Positions 52,731-61,360 of a DNA stretch of 64,000 nucleotides are shown in pieces. The notes beneath the pieces were generated by a model that did not search any database, had not been told where the DNA came from, and was given only the letters and a program-made list of their open reading frames with translations. Made by a program: the position numbers and the translations under genes. The stretch spans positions 682,001-746,000 of the forward strand of contig NZ_RQPI01000001.1 in NCBI RefSeq assembly GCF_003854965.1, in the 5' to 3' direction. Numbering within the stretch: position 1 is the first letter of the stretch; each line of letters begins with the position of its first letter. The DNA comes from Paenibacillus rhizophilus (lineage in GTDB: Bacteria; Bacillota; Bacilli; Paenibacillales; Paenibacillaceae).

Positions 52731-53538
52731 GCTGATTGTTTCCGATTTGGACGGTACTTTACTGAATCATTCGCTCAGAATCACGGATAGCGACTGGGAG
52801 GCGGTGAAGCTTGCGTTTCATGAAGGGTTTGAATTTTGCATTGCGTCCGGGAGAATGCACTCGGAAATCAAGCTGCTCATGCAGGAATTTCACGGCCGGT
52901 ATTTTGCGGTCAGCCAGAATGGCGCAACCATTTACAAAAAGGATAAGGAACTTGTGGCTAACTATTTTTTTGAACCGGAAGTCTCATCACAGATCCTTCA
53001 TTTTTCTTCCAGGCAGAATCATTTTGTAAACTTTATTCACTGTACGGACGACTCCTTTTATACAGAGAATCGAACGGAGGCGACGCTTCCCTATGAATCC
53101 CGCATTTTAACCGCTTGCTCTGAGCGCGGAGATTTGGCGGATGCTTTGAAGAACGGGGAAATCATGAGCTGCAAGTATTCTTTTTTTGGAGAAATTGATC
53201 AGTTAATTCTTCTAAAAGACAAATTGCAGGATCAGTTCGAAGGCCGGATCGAATCCTTCATTTCGGCTAACGACTGCCTTGACGTCATGCCGTTAAATGT
53301 GAGCAAAGGAGCGGGACTATCCTTCATCATGCAGGAGCTGGGACTGAGCCGGAATGAAGTCGCATGCATCGGAGATTCTTTCAATGATCTGTCCATGTTT
53401 GCCCTGACGGACCATAGCTTTGCGATGAAGGGAGGCCATCCGGACGTCAAAAAGAAAGCGGCTCATGTGACTAACTCCGTCGCTGAAGCGATCGAACAGA
53501 TCATCACCTATAATCGCTCGCTGGAAGCAAGACGGTGA
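52723..53538 (+). CDS. Cof-type HAD-IIB family hydrolase
   Basis: A 271-residue HAD phosphatase with motif I SDLDGTLLN, motif II as IASGR, the type IIB cap in residues 85-190, motif III Lys in NVSKGAGL, and motif IV GDSFNDLSMF. Members dephosphorylate sugar phosphates or cofactors. It is cotranscribed with the DeoR-type regulator, so the phosphatase may remove the inducing sugar phosphate. Confidence 0.9.
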   Translation: MIKLIVSDLDGTLLNHSLRITDSDWEAVKLAFHEGFEFCIASGRMHSEIKLLMQEFHGRYFAVSQNGATIYKKDKELVANYFFEPEVSSQILHFSSRQNHFVNFIHCTDDSFYTENRTEATLPYESRILTACSERGDLADALKNGEIMSCKYSFFGEIDQLILLKDKLQDQFEGRIESFISANDCLDVMPLNVSKGAGLSFIMQELGLSRNEVACIGDSFNDLSMFALTDHSFAMKGGHPDVKKKAAHVTNSVAEAIEQIITYNRSLEARR

Positions 53539-53574
53539 TCCGGTAGGCGTCGATTGCGTTATTGGTTGGGCGGA

Positions 53575-53625
53575 AAAACAGGAACGGTTCAAAGCGCAAA
53601 TCGCCTTTGGACCGTTCTTTTTTTG
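53575..53625. terminator. Bidirectional terminator
   Basis: GAACGGTTCAAAG at 53582-53594 pairs with CTTTGGACCGTTC at 53605-53617, flanked by A5 and T8. It is shared by the converging HAD and nuclease-like genes. Confidence 0.87.
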
Positions 53626-53638
53626 AGGGGACGCTATG

Positions 53639-54898
53639 CTACAGGATGCCGCAATTTTTGGATATGCGATCGAGAACATCAGAAGAACTTCCATATTTGC
53701 ACATGGCGTCACAATCACAGCGAAGATCGGAAAACAAAATGTAGGAAATGCGATGGACGCTCTCCTGCTGAAGGGAAGGGCGAAGCAGCTGAGCCTGGAC
53801 TTCTTTTTCCCGGTTATCGGGGCAAATCAGGTAAAGCCGGGAATCCTGATTTCCGAGCGACAACGATAAATCATGCAATCTTAGAATCCCCGAGTAGATG
53901 GAGGTGCTTTTTTCAACTTCAAAAGCGGATTTGATATTGTTCCTGTCATCCAGCCAGATCACGTCGATGAAGGATATCGTCTCAGCCACGGATTTCGGAA
54001 CGTTCAACGGCGGCAGGGAAGAGACTGAAAACTCTCCAAGAACATGGTGGTTCCATTTGCGTTTGTGATCGTTCTGTGCGATCCACACCCGGTAACCCAA
54101 CGCATTTCCGAGTCTGGCCAGATGATACTGCATCTCACTGTGTTCATTTTTCTCTTTAATATCGTTGGTTACGTCCAAATGCCTCTTGAGTTTGGTTTTT
54201 TCACGCTTGGCAGCTTCCATCTTCAGGTATTTCTCCGCATTTTCGCTAATGATGATTCGGCCTGATCCGATTTCAAACATGAACCCTGCAATCGCCCCCA
54301 AGTCTTTGGAGAAAGCCGAGCGGTGGGCTTCATTCATTTCCATCAGCTCTGCCCGCATCTCCAAATAAGCCGGCCATGATCCAAGCTTGATCTTGCGCCC
54401 AAGCAACAGGTTGAACCCATTGACTATCGCTGTATTGAACGGCGGAAACAAGGTAGGATGAAGAAAATATAGGATATTGGCTACTGCCGGTCCCAGCCCT
54501 TTGATTTGTAAGCTGTCCAAGTTCAATATCTCCGTCAGGACCGTTTTTTCCTGGGTTGTCTGGGAAACGGACTTTAAGAACCTTCCAAAAGCGAGCTGAT
54601 GCTCTTCATTTTCGTAAATATCAGGGATACGCATCTTCGGCTTCCAGTAAAAGGCGTGAGCCGCTCCTTCAAAGACTTGCTTCTGCTCACAGATCGCCGC
54701 CAATACGAATTCAAGCGGAGAACCTTTAAAATCATTTCCGAATGTCCTTGACTCAATGGCTTTTATCACGTCGATTAATCCGTTTTTTATGGTGCGAAAA
54801 GCCTTTAAGCGATCGTTGTTATTTAGAAACCATGTATGATACACGGATTCCGGATCCGATTTATATTCCTTAATAAGCTGTTCGATATTCGATTCCAT
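53639..54898 (-). CDS. HhH-containing protein with nuclease-like C-terminal domain
   Basis: A 419-residue protein I do not recognise as a named family. Residues 125-165 read LQIKGLGPAVANILYFLHPT and resemble a helix-hairpin-helix as in HhH-GPD glycosylases, followed by FPPFNTAIVNG. Residues 250-400 carry SFIDVIWLDDRNNIKSAFEVEKST, whose Asp-x(n)-GluxGlu-Lys pattern suggests a PD-(D/E)XK-type nuclease. It is monocistronic. It could be a stand-alone restriction or repair enzyme; no methyltransferase gene is adjacent. Function is uncertain. Confidence 0.55.
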   Translation of the reverse strand: MESNIEQLIKEYKSDPESVYHTWFLNNNDRLKAFRTIKNGLIDVIKAIESRTFGNDFKGSPLEFVLAAICEQKQVFEGAAHAFYWKPKMRIPDIYENEEHQLAFGRFLKSVSQTTQEKTVLTEILNLDSLQIKGLGPAVANILYFLHPTLFPPFNTAIVNGFNLLLGRKIKLGSWPAYLEMRAELMEMNEAHRSAFSKDLGAIAGFMFEIGSGRIIISENAEKYLKMEAAKREKTKLKRHLDVTNDIKEKNEHSEMQYHLARLGNALGYRVWIAQNDHKRKWNHHVLGEFSVSSLPPLNVPKSVAETISFIDVIWLDDRNNIKSAFEVEKSTSIYSGILRLHDLSLSLGNQDSRLYLICPDNREKEVQAQLLRPSLQQESVHRISYILFSDLRCDCDAMCKYGSSSDVLDRISKNCGIL

Positions 54899-55002
54899 GT
54901 TCCATTAGTTCCTCCATCATGAGACTTAAAAAACCATACTCCGAATTATAATGCGGAATATCGGCAGGGGCTGTGCGTTTTATTTATCTTGAAAAAACAT
55001 GC

Positions 55003-55049
55003 TTTCCTCATGGTTTCTTCATACTTTCCCCAAAGTGAATTGCTATTCT
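55003..55049 (+). promoter_or_regulatory. Three tandem 11-bp repeats and -10 box before the multicopper oxidase operon
   Basis: TTTCCTCATGG, TTTCTTCATAC and TTTCCCCAAAG follow each other without gaps at 55003-55035. A -10-like TATTCT lies at 55044-55049. The sequence differs from the TTAAGA-type arrays elsewhere in the window, so another OmpR-family regulator is likely. Confidence 0.55.
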
Positions 55050-55100
55050 TGAGCTACGGGCAAAGTCATCGATACTCTTCATAAAGGAGGTGAGTATGTT

Positions 55101-56039
55101 TTGAAAGCAATTCGCAGCATTATCGGTTTCGTTCTCATCATCATTATTTTATCCAGCCTTGGATATATCGGATGGTTCGCTTCAAAGAGCGGTCTGCTAT
55201 CATGGAATAACTTTGGAACGTCCGCAAATGAAACCAACGCACACACCCAGCACTCTGCCATGCAGCAATCGGAGACATCTTCAAGTATGAAAGTGAATCC
55301 TATTGATGAGCTGCAGAAGAAAGTATCGAGCGCCAATGAATCGGTTAAGCAGATGTCGGATTTGATGTCGGATTACCCTTATACTGTTCCGGCAAGCACG
55401 GCAACTTACAGTAACAACGAATCAGGTGGAACTGGCGGTCAGACCGGTGTGCAAAGTCCGGTACAGGTTCCGAACTTTAAGAGAGGCATATACCTCATGT
55501 CCGAGAGTGTATATCTGGTAAATCAGCTGAATCAAACGGTGGAAGCTCAGTCCGGATTGACTGAATCGGCCGCTCCAACCTATCAGACTTATGTAAGCCG
55601 CTATAATCTGCTGGTTCAGAGCCAAACAACGCTTAACAACGTTTACATCAAGCTGAATAATGCCAAGGATTTATTCCTGTCCAACGATTCTGAAGCTCCG
55701 GCAGCAGATTATAGCGGGCCTGGCGATATCCGGGAAACGAACAAGGCCATTTATCAGATGGCGCAAACGGTTATGGAAATGGAAAGCCTGAACCGGTGGG
55801 TCAATAATGAAATTGAGCAAACCGTTGTACAGGCTCGGAATCTTTCTGCCGCGGAAGCATCCAGTACGGTTTCCCCAAACCAATCCAATGGGTTTAGCGT
55901 TAGAGGCATTCAAATTCCAGGGCTCATGACGACGATTTCCGTATTGTTCATTGTCTTGTTGGTGGTCGGGTTAATCGGAATGATCCGAAGCTTGGTTGTA
56001 TCGAGACCTGAACCGGCTAACACGGAAGAAAACATTTAA
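55101..56039 (+). CDS. Membrane-anchored helical protein, first gene of the oxidase operon
   Basis: A 312-residue protein with membrane helices at each end (about 8-28 and 272-296) and an extracytoplasmic domain between. That domain begins with a His/Met-containing low-complexity stretch (HTQHSAMQQ) and continues as Gln/Asn-rich helices. I recognise no family. AGGAGGTGAGTATGTT precedes the TTG start at 55101. It is the first of seven closely spaced genes ending with a multicopper oxidase. A structural or assembly role in that complex is guessed from position. Confidence 0.65.
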   Translation: MKAIRSIIGFVLIIIILSSLGYIGWFASKSGLLSWNNFGTSANETNAHTQHSAMQQSETSSSMKVNPIDELQKKVSSANESVKQMSDLMSDYPYTVPASTATYSNNESGGTGGQTGVQSPVQVPNFKRGIYLMSESVYLVNQLNQTVEAQSGLTESAAPTYQTYVSRYNLLVQSQTTLNNVYIKLNNAKDLFLSNDSEAPAADYSGPGDIRETNKAIYQMAQTVMEMESLNRWVNNEIEQTVVQARNLSAAEASSTVSPNQSNGFSVRGIQIPGLMTTISVLFIVLLVVGLIGMIRSLVVSRPEPANTEENI

Positions 56040-56063
56040 ATTTAGAAGGAGGAGAAACAAGAA

Positions 56064-56636
56064 ATGATGGATATGGATATGTCCGGAAGTGTTCAAGGCT
56101 CGGTGGATATGGGGACTTACGGAGGCACAGGGAGTGTTATCAGCGGAATTCTTTCCACTGTGACTCAATTACTGTTGGTCGCTTTGATCATAAGCCTTAT
56201 TGTTGGAATAGCCGTTTGGCTTAAAAACGCGTATTTCAAAGAGTCCTACAACAAAGGAAAACAGGTCATTAGCAATGATCCGATGTTAAAAACCATATTT
56301 ATCCTTGCTGCTACGTTTGTTGGCGTAATCATCGTTTTGTATCTGCTGGGCATTTTGATGAATGGCGGATTTAATCCGAACCGAATGGGGATTGTATCCT
56401 CTTGGAGCGTCTCGGGAATATTGACCTTCTTTGTAAAACTGTTGACCATTCTTTTTGTAGTAGCTTTGATCGCTTCCTTGTACAGTTATGTGAAGCAAAA
56501 TATCAATAAAACCCCTGTCGCTTCTTCCAATGGGGCTGTACTTGCAGCAGGAAACGAATTGAAATCCAATCCAATTGAGGAGAAACCTCATACCGACAAG
56601 ACCAGTCCGGATGAACCGGAAACAAACAAAGACTAA
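56064..56636 (+). CDS. Three-helix membrane protein with Met-rich N-terminus
   Basis: A 190-residue protein starting MMDMDMSGSVQGSVDMG, a Met/Asp cluster that could face outward and bind metal. Three membrane helices follow (about 28-52, 74-97, 112-142) and a charged Pro/Glu/Lys tail. AGGAGGAG precedes the ATG. It is 24 bases after the previous gene. No known family was recognised. Confidence 0.65.
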   Translation: MMDMDMSGSVQGSVDMGTYGGTGSVISGILSTVTQLLLVALIISLIVGIAVWLKNAYFKESYNKGKQVISNDPMLKTIFILAATFVGVIIVLYLLGILMNGGFNPNRMGIVSSWSVSGILTFFVKLLTILFVVALIASLYSYVKQNINKTPVASSNGAVLAAGNELKSNPIEEKPHTDKTSPDEPETNKD

Positions 56637-56651
56637 AACGGATTGAGGTTG

Positions 56652-57125
56652 ATGCGGGCAATGAAGTTTGATTTTATCCTTCACTGGCTATGGGCGCTTG
56701 TGTTCTCCATCTTGGCTCTTAGCGGAATTGCAATGGCGGGAGCGAAGTATGGTTGGGTGATGCAGTATGATATTGCAACGGCGGATGTCGTGCACCGCTT
56801 GGCGGCGGTTGTATATGTCCTGCTGACCCTGATTGTCATCATCTACGAAATCATCCGTATCCTGAGACGGGATAAGACCAAAAAGCCATGGCTTGTATTC
56901 GGTCCATCCGGTTATGGACTCTTTACCTTCATTACCACTCTGACTTTTATTATTACCGGAGCGATTATCTGGCTCTTCATGGATAGTAACCACGCGGCAA
57001 CGGCTTTTACACTATGGATTCATGAAAAATTGACTTACCTGGCGGTAGCGAGCGTGATCTGGCACATCTATATGAAGACCCACGCATTAAAGTGGCCCAA
57101 GAAAAAGGCACAAAGAGGAAGATAA
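56652..57125 (+). CDS. Cytochrome b561-like di-heme membrane protein
   Basis: A 157-residue protein with four membrane helices. Candidate heme-ligand His residues appear in FILHWLWAL, VVHRLAAVVY, WIHEKLTYLAV and IWHIYMKTHALK, the pattern of small cytochrome b561/Ni-Fe-hydrogenase b-type proteins. It could pass electrons across the membrane to or from the extracellular multicopper oxidase of the operon. The start is ambiguous: ATG 56652 or ATG 56661, with GAGG close upstream. Confidence 0.75.
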   Translation: MRAMKFDFILHWLWALVFSILALSGIAMAGAKYGWVMQYDIATADVVHRLAAVVYVLLTLIVIIYEIIRILRRDKTKKPWLVFGPSGYGLFTFITTLTFIITGAIIWLFMDSNHAATAFTLWIHEKLTYLAVASVIWHIYMKTHALKWPKKKAQRGR

Positions 57126-57148
57126 TCAAAGAAGGGAGGGCCTTCGTC

Positions 57149-57448
57149 ATGTGGATGCAGAAAAAATGGTTTATGTTGTTGATCTGGTTTGTTACGACTT
57201 CATTCTTCTTTGTCTTTGCCGCCATATTGATCTCGATGTTTCGCTTTGGGCCGACCGAACAAGAGAGCATGAGTTTCATGATGGGTATGATGAAGGCCAT
57301 GGAAACCTCCCTGATGGGATTGTCCATGCAAGTGAAAGAAGACGCAAATGTGCAAAGGTTATTGTTTGAGAGCGTTCAATTCGCATTTCCTCTATTAGCC
57401 ATTAGCATTGCAGGCGGCGTCTACGTACGGTGCAGAGGAAAGGTGTAA
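57149..57448 (+). CDS. Small two-helix membrane protein with Met-rich loop
   Basis: A 99-residue protein with two membrane helices (about 5-29 and 75-93) around a loop rich in methionine (MSFMMGMMKAMETSLMGLSM). GAAGGGAGGG precedes the ATG at 57149; the frame is open further upstream inside the cytochrome gene but without a ribosome site. The Met cluster suggests Cu(I) or another soft metal as ligand. Unnamed family. Confidence 0.65.
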   Translation: MWMQKKWFMLLIWFVTTSFFFVFAAILISMFRFGPTEQESMSFMMGMMKAMETSLMGLSMQVKEDANVQRLLFESVQFAFPLLAISIAGGVYVRCRGKV

Positions 57449-57451
57449 CCC

Positions 57452-57832
57452 ATGTTCAATAAACAAAAACGGCCGTTCTGGCAGCTCAGCTCCGTGTTTG
57501 CAATCATCGTCATACTTGTGCTGGCCCTTTCCTGGAGCAATAAAGCAGAAAATGCGGCCCAAATGGATGCTTCAATGGCTGACATGATGAGCAATGAGAC
57601 TCTGGGTTATGCAACCGTACCGGATTTGTTCACTCTCGGTACAATGGACAGTCCGGAAGAATCATCAGGCAATGGCGAGCATGCCGGGCATCATGACCAA
57701 GAAGGAAAACTGTATGCTATGCATCTTATAACAACAGCACTTCTTGTGTTTACACTGCCAATCATTATAGCAGGGGCCTTATTTCTTGCCATTGTATGGC
57801 CGAAGCCCGTCAAATGGAGGAACTCAAAATGA
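57452..57832 (+). CDS. Small two-helix membrane protein with Met/His-rich loop
   Basis: A 126-residue protein with membrane helices at about 13-29 and 92-116. The outer loop contains AQMDASMADMMSNE and GEHAGHHDQEG, groupings of Met and His typical of copper-handling segments. It begins three bases after the previous stop, and its own stop overlaps the next start by four bases, so translation is coupled. Confidence 0.65.
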   Translation: MFNKQKRPFWQLSSVFAIIVILVLALSWSNKAENAAQMDASMADMMSNETLGYATVPDLFTLGTMDSPEESSGNGEHAGHHDQEGKLYAMHLITTALLVFTLPIIIAGALFLAIVWPKPVKWRNSK

Positions 57833-58503
57833 ATGCTCTTGGAGCCTTTGGAAACTTGTATATGGCATCCCTGCTGATTCTTCTCGTCGTTGGTTTGCTG
57901 TTTACCATTTATTATCTGTTAAAAAAAACGTACGGCTATATTACTGTTGCAAGCAAACAAAAAGGAAGTAATACAACAAGCTTAATTGGAGGGATTTCCC
58001 TAATGAAAACGAATGGTTGGATGAAATTGGCAATTTTCTCGTTTGTCGGTTTGATTATCTCTGTAATTTTACTTAATTTAACGAGTCCCTCAAACACAAA
58101 TACCACTACGTCAACGAATAATCAGCATAACGCCCATGTTAACGGGACTGCAGGAGTCGGCGCTTCGATGCAGGGCACAATAAACGGTGCCGTACCGATG
58201 GATCAAATGAATGAGATGATGCAGCGTATGAACCAACTGCAGCAGGAAATGATGCAGATGCAGCAGCAGTACATGGGCGGCGGGCAATCCAATATGAACC
58301 CGGGTATGAACCCGGGCAGCATGGGAGGCAGCATGGGGACCCCCGGCGGCATGGGCAACTCTAGCGGCATGGGCAGCATGGGAGGCGGCATGATGGATGA
58401 CATGGACATGATGAATATGGGCAGCGGCAGCAGCAACATGAATAACGGCGGCAATGACAACAATATGAATAGCAGCAGCGGCGGCGGAATGGGAATGATG
58501 TAG
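57829..58503 (+). CDS. Membrane protein with long Met/Gly/Asn-rich tail
   Basis: A 224-residue protein with two helices (about 12-32 and 63-79) and a 130-residue low-complexity tail. The tail starts with a Gln/Met helix-like stretch (MNEMMQRMNQLQQEMMQMQQ) and continues as Met-Gly-Ser-Asn repeats to a Met-Met C-terminus. More than thirty Met residues could bind many Cu(I) ions. GGAGGAACTCAAA precedes ATG 57829. It lies 12 bases before the multicopper oxidase and may load or buffer its metal. Confidence 0.7.
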   Translation: MNALGAFGNLYMASLLILLVVGLLFTIYYLLKKTYGYITVASKQKGSNTTSLIGGISLMKTNGWMKLAIFSFVGLIISVILLNLTSPSNTNTTTSTNNQHNAHVNGTAGVGASMQGTINGAVPMDQMNEMMQRMNQLQQEMMQMQQQYMGGGQSNMNPGMNPGSMGGSMGTPGGMGNSSGMGSMGGGMMDDMDMMNMGSGSSNMNNGGNDNNMNSSSGGGMGMM

Positions 58504-58515
58504 GAGGAATGGGGC

Positions 58516-60156
58516 TTGAGCAATAAAAGTCTTGTATGGCTGTTTTTCTTGGCATTGATTATTGGCGGGACGGCAGCCGGTATCTTTATAAGTAATACCT
58601 CGGCTTCCAAAGATTCAACTACTATTGATAGTGTAAATGAAGTGGATACTGGCGCAACCAATCATCAAATGAACCATAGTTCTCATGGAACTGCGGGTGC
58701 GGGTACTGCTGACAGTATGGGGGAAGCGATTCCCCCTAGTCCTTCTCCCTCTCCTGAAGCAACTGCGGGTACTGTCCAAGAGGAGCAGGCGACTTTACCG
58801 CATCCTAAATCCGGGCAGCCTGTAAAAGGTTTTACCTTGACAGCCATGGAAAGTAATTGGGAATTAGCATCCGGCGTGACCCAAGCGGTCTGGACATACA
58901 ATGGTACTGTGCCCGGTCAAGAAATCCGGGTTACGCAAGGAGATTTTGTTCGGGTTACGCTGAAAAATGAACTTCAAGTACCCGTCACTATTCATTGGCA
59001 CGGTTATCCTGTAACCGCAGGTTCAGACGGTGTTCCCGGGATTACACAAGATGCGGTGAAGCCTGGCGAAACCTATACCTACGGGTTCACAGCCGATGTG
59101 GCGGGAACGTATTGGTATCATTCTCACCAGGAAAGCTCGGAACAGGTCGACAAGGGACTCTACGGCGCTCTCATTGTGGAGCCGGAACAATCCGAACAGC
59201 CGGATAAAGACTATACATTAATCCTGGATGAATGGATGAAGGAAGGCGGAGACGCTCACGGCGCTCACGGATCGGGAAGCATGAGCGATGAAGAAATGAT
59301 GGCTTCCATGTATAATATTTATACGGTAAACGGCAAGTCGGGATCATTGATAAAATCTCTTGAGGCTAATTTAGGAGATACCGTCCGCTTGCGTTTTATT
59401 AACGCCGGATATCGTTCCCATGGAATCCACATTCCCGGAGAGTTCCGGGTAGTAAGTACGGACGGACAGGAAATAGCGGAGCCTGCCGTGGTCAAGGATG
59501 AGATCGTTAACATCGCTCCCGGAGAACGTTATGACATCGAGTTGAAAATCAACTCGCCAAAGGATTATGCAATTGAAGCGCATGACGACAATAAATATAA
59601 CGATCAGTTGGTTATACCGGTTAAGGTATCGGGAAGTAAGGGCGAAGAAATGGAAGTGCAGCACGATCAATTAACCGCGTTTGATCTTTATAATTACGGC
59701 AAGCCAGCCGAGTCTGAATTAAGCAAAGTCCAAAAGTTTGCACTGGAGTATACTGCCGTGTTGAATTCCAAGATGAACGGGAATGGGCAAGTGTATACGA
59801 TCAACGATAAAGTCTTTTCAGAACTCCCGGCTCTTCAGGTGAAAACCGGCGATTATGTAAAGCTGACGTTTGAGAATCAAGGTACGGTGGATCATCCGAT
59901 GCATGTACACGGCCACTTTTTCCAAGTCCTTGAGAAAAACGGGATTAAAGTAGAAAGTGCGATCATGAAGGATACCGTTATGGTTAAACCCGGTGATAAG
60001 ATCGTCATCGCCTTTAAGGCCGATAATCCCGGAAACTGGATGATCCACTGTCATGAGCTTCACCATGCTGCGGGAGGAATGGCGCAACAATTGACTTACA
60101 CCGATTTTAAATCGGGTTATACTCCTCCTTCTAATGCAGCGAACAAACCGGAATAG
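58516..60156 (+). CDS. Multicopper oxidase (laccase/CueO-like)
   Basis: A 546-residue secreted or signal-anchored multicopper oxidase. An N-terminal hydrophobic segment (9-26) and a Met/His/Pro-rich linker precede three cupredoxin domains. All four copper-ligand motifs are present: HWHG, YWYHSHQES, HPMHVHGHFF and WMIHCHELHHAAGGM, so the type 1, 2 and 3 sites look complete with a Met axial ligand. It oxidises a metal ion or phenolic using oxygen. It is the last of seven genes; the partners suggest copper or manganese redox at the membrane. The TTG at 58516 follows AGGAGGAATGGGGC. Confidence 0.92.
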   Translation: MSNKSLVWLFFLALIIGGTAAGIFISNTSASKDSTTIDSVNEVDTGATNHQMNHSSHGTAGAGTADSMGEAIPPSPSPSPEATAGTVQEEQATLPHPKSGQPVKGFTLTAMESNWELASGVTQAVWTYNGTVPGQEIRVTQGDFVRVTLKNELQVPVTIHWHGYPVTAGSDGVPGITQDAVKPGETYTYGFTADVAGTYWYHSHQESSEQVDKGLYGALIVEPEQSEQPDKDYTLILDEWMKEGGDAHGAHGSGSMSDEEMMASMYNIYTVNGKSGSLIKSLEANLGDTVRLRFINAGYRSHGIHIPGEFRVVSTDGQEIAEPAVVKDEIVNIAPGERYDIELKINSPKDYAIEAHDDNKYNDQLVIPVKVSGSKGEEMEVQHDQLTAFDLYNYGKPAESELSKVQKFALEYTAVLNSKMNGNGQVYTINDKVFSELPALQVKTGDYVKLTFENQGTVDHPMHVHGHFFQVLEKNGIKVESAIMKDTVMVKPGDKIVIAFKADNPGNWMIHCHELHHAAGGMAQQLTYTDFKSGYTPPSNAANKPE

Positions 60157-60165
60157 ATAATGGGA

Positions 60166-60224
60166 AAAAATGGCTATCCCGAAAGCCGCCACAAGCGACA
60201 TTGGGATAGCCATATCTTTTTTTC
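60166..60224. terminator. Bidirectional terminator after the oxidase operon
   Basis: TGGCTATCCC at 60171-60180 pairs with GGGATAGCCA at 60203-60212, flanked by A6 on the left and T7 on the right. It also serves the converging methyltransferase gene. Confidence 0.85.
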
Positions 60225-60234
60225 AATTAGTGCA

Positions 60235-60858
60235 TTATTTCGCACGTTTATTGGGGGTTAACACGAGTCTGCGGACGATGGAACCCATTAAGGGTACATT
60301 TTCCTCGATGCTAAAACCCGCTTTTTCAATATTTTGCAATGTTCTGCGGTTGATGTTAGCCCCTGAAATTCTGACTGTGATCGGATTGAGCAGGTCCATT
60401 AATATTCCTGCAAAAGGCTGCTCGCTGCGCATATGCTCTAACAGAAGCACTTTCCCGTCCGGCTTGCACACTCTTCGGATTTCCATTAAGCCGGCTACAG
60501 GATCCGGCACAGAACAAAAGACACAGGTCGCAATCACATAATCAAAAGAATTGTCGGGGAAATCCATATGCTGGGCGTCCATCTCCAAGAGGGTTACCGG
60601 AAATGGAGCGTGGAGTGCTTTTTGTTTGGCATAACGTAGCATGCCCGGGCTAAAATCAATACCGGTAACACCCGCTGCATGTGGTGGATAATAAGACAAA
60701 TTGGCCCCGGTCCCAACGCCTACCTCCAATACCTCACCGTCCACACTACCGAGTAAGTCGGCCCGCCATTCTTTTTTGATCATCCGTTCCATTACATCAA
60801 AGATTCGCGATATCCGGTCATATCGTTTTCTAATAATGTCTGATCCATTTGTTTTCAT
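60235..60858 (-). CDS. Class I SAM-dependent methyltransferase, UbiE/PmtA-like
   Basis: A 207-residue methyltransferase with LEVGVGTGANLSYYP, the acidic GIDFSPGML, and FDYVIATCVFCSVPDP, close to the UbiE/phospholipid N-methyltransferase group. A ribosome site (AGGAGGAATC) precedes the ATG. It is 15 bases after the ParM-adaptor gene on the same strand and probably ends that operon. The substrate is unknown. Confidence 0.85.
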   Translation of the reverse strand: MKTNGSDIIRKRYDRISRIFDVMERMIKKEWRADLLGSVDGEVLEVGVGTGANLSYYPPHAAGVTGIDFSPGMLRYAKQKALHAPFPVTLLEMDAQHMDFPDNSFDYVIATCVFCSVPDPVAGLMEIRRVCKPDGKVLLLEHMRSEQPFAGILMDLLNPITVRISGANINRRTLQNIEKAGFSIEENVPLMGSIVRRLVLTPNKRAK

Positions 60859-60873
60859 GCTTCATGATTCCTC

Positions 60874-61350
60874 CTAATCCTCGTCAAGAAAGAATCCAAC
60901 GAGTTTGTTATGGTAAGAAGTACTGATCCGAAAGGAATCATGGTTAGATTGTGACGCCGTAATATCCGTTTCTGTATTCAGAGGGACCTCACTTATTTCA
61001 GGCTGTGTTAGGGATGCTGCTAAGCCATTGGATAAGCCATTGGAAGAAGAAAAGGACGGCATGCCGCTGGTTAATTGCGAAATCCAGTTCATTAACAATT
61101 GCTTGGTGAAAGGGTGATTGAACCAATCCTGCTGTTCCTCGGTAAGATGCTCCGGCAACGGAAGTACTACATGCGGTTTTTCCTTAAGGCATGCCTGATT
61201 TAGCGATTCGATCAACAACTGCGTAATTTTATTGCTGAATGTTCTTTCGCCTGATTGTTTTAATTGTTCCAAATAGGCCAGAATCGTCTGCGGAGTATTA
61301 TCAGGCAAAGTAATGATTATCGTATGGGATTGCGGTGAGGAAGAACCCAT
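60874..61350 (-). CDS. Putative adaptor protein of the ParM-like filament
   Basis: A 158-residue protein of no family I recognise. The N-terminal 50 residues (TIIITLPDNTPQTILAYLEQ, then LIESLNQ) could form a ribbon-helix-helix-like strand and two helices. The remainder is polar and Ser/Asn-rich, ending with NKLVGFFLDED. It starts ten bases after the ParM-like gene, the place where a ParR or AlfB DNA-binding adaptor is normally found. That role is inferred from position and form only. Confidence 0.5.
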   Translation of the reverse strand: MGSSSPQSHTIIITLPDNTPQTILAYLEQLKQSGERTFSNKITQLLIESLNQACLKEKPHVVLPLPEHLTEEQQDWFNHPFTKQLLMNWISQLTSGMPSFSSSNGLSNGLAASLTQPEISEVPLNTETDITASQSNHDSFRISTSYHNKLVGFFLDED

Positions 61351-61360
61351 TTATGACCAC

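Noticed and set aside
53554..53934. 126-residue plus-strand reading frame after the HAD gene
   Set aside because: Crosses the terminator and is antisense to the nuclease-like gene.
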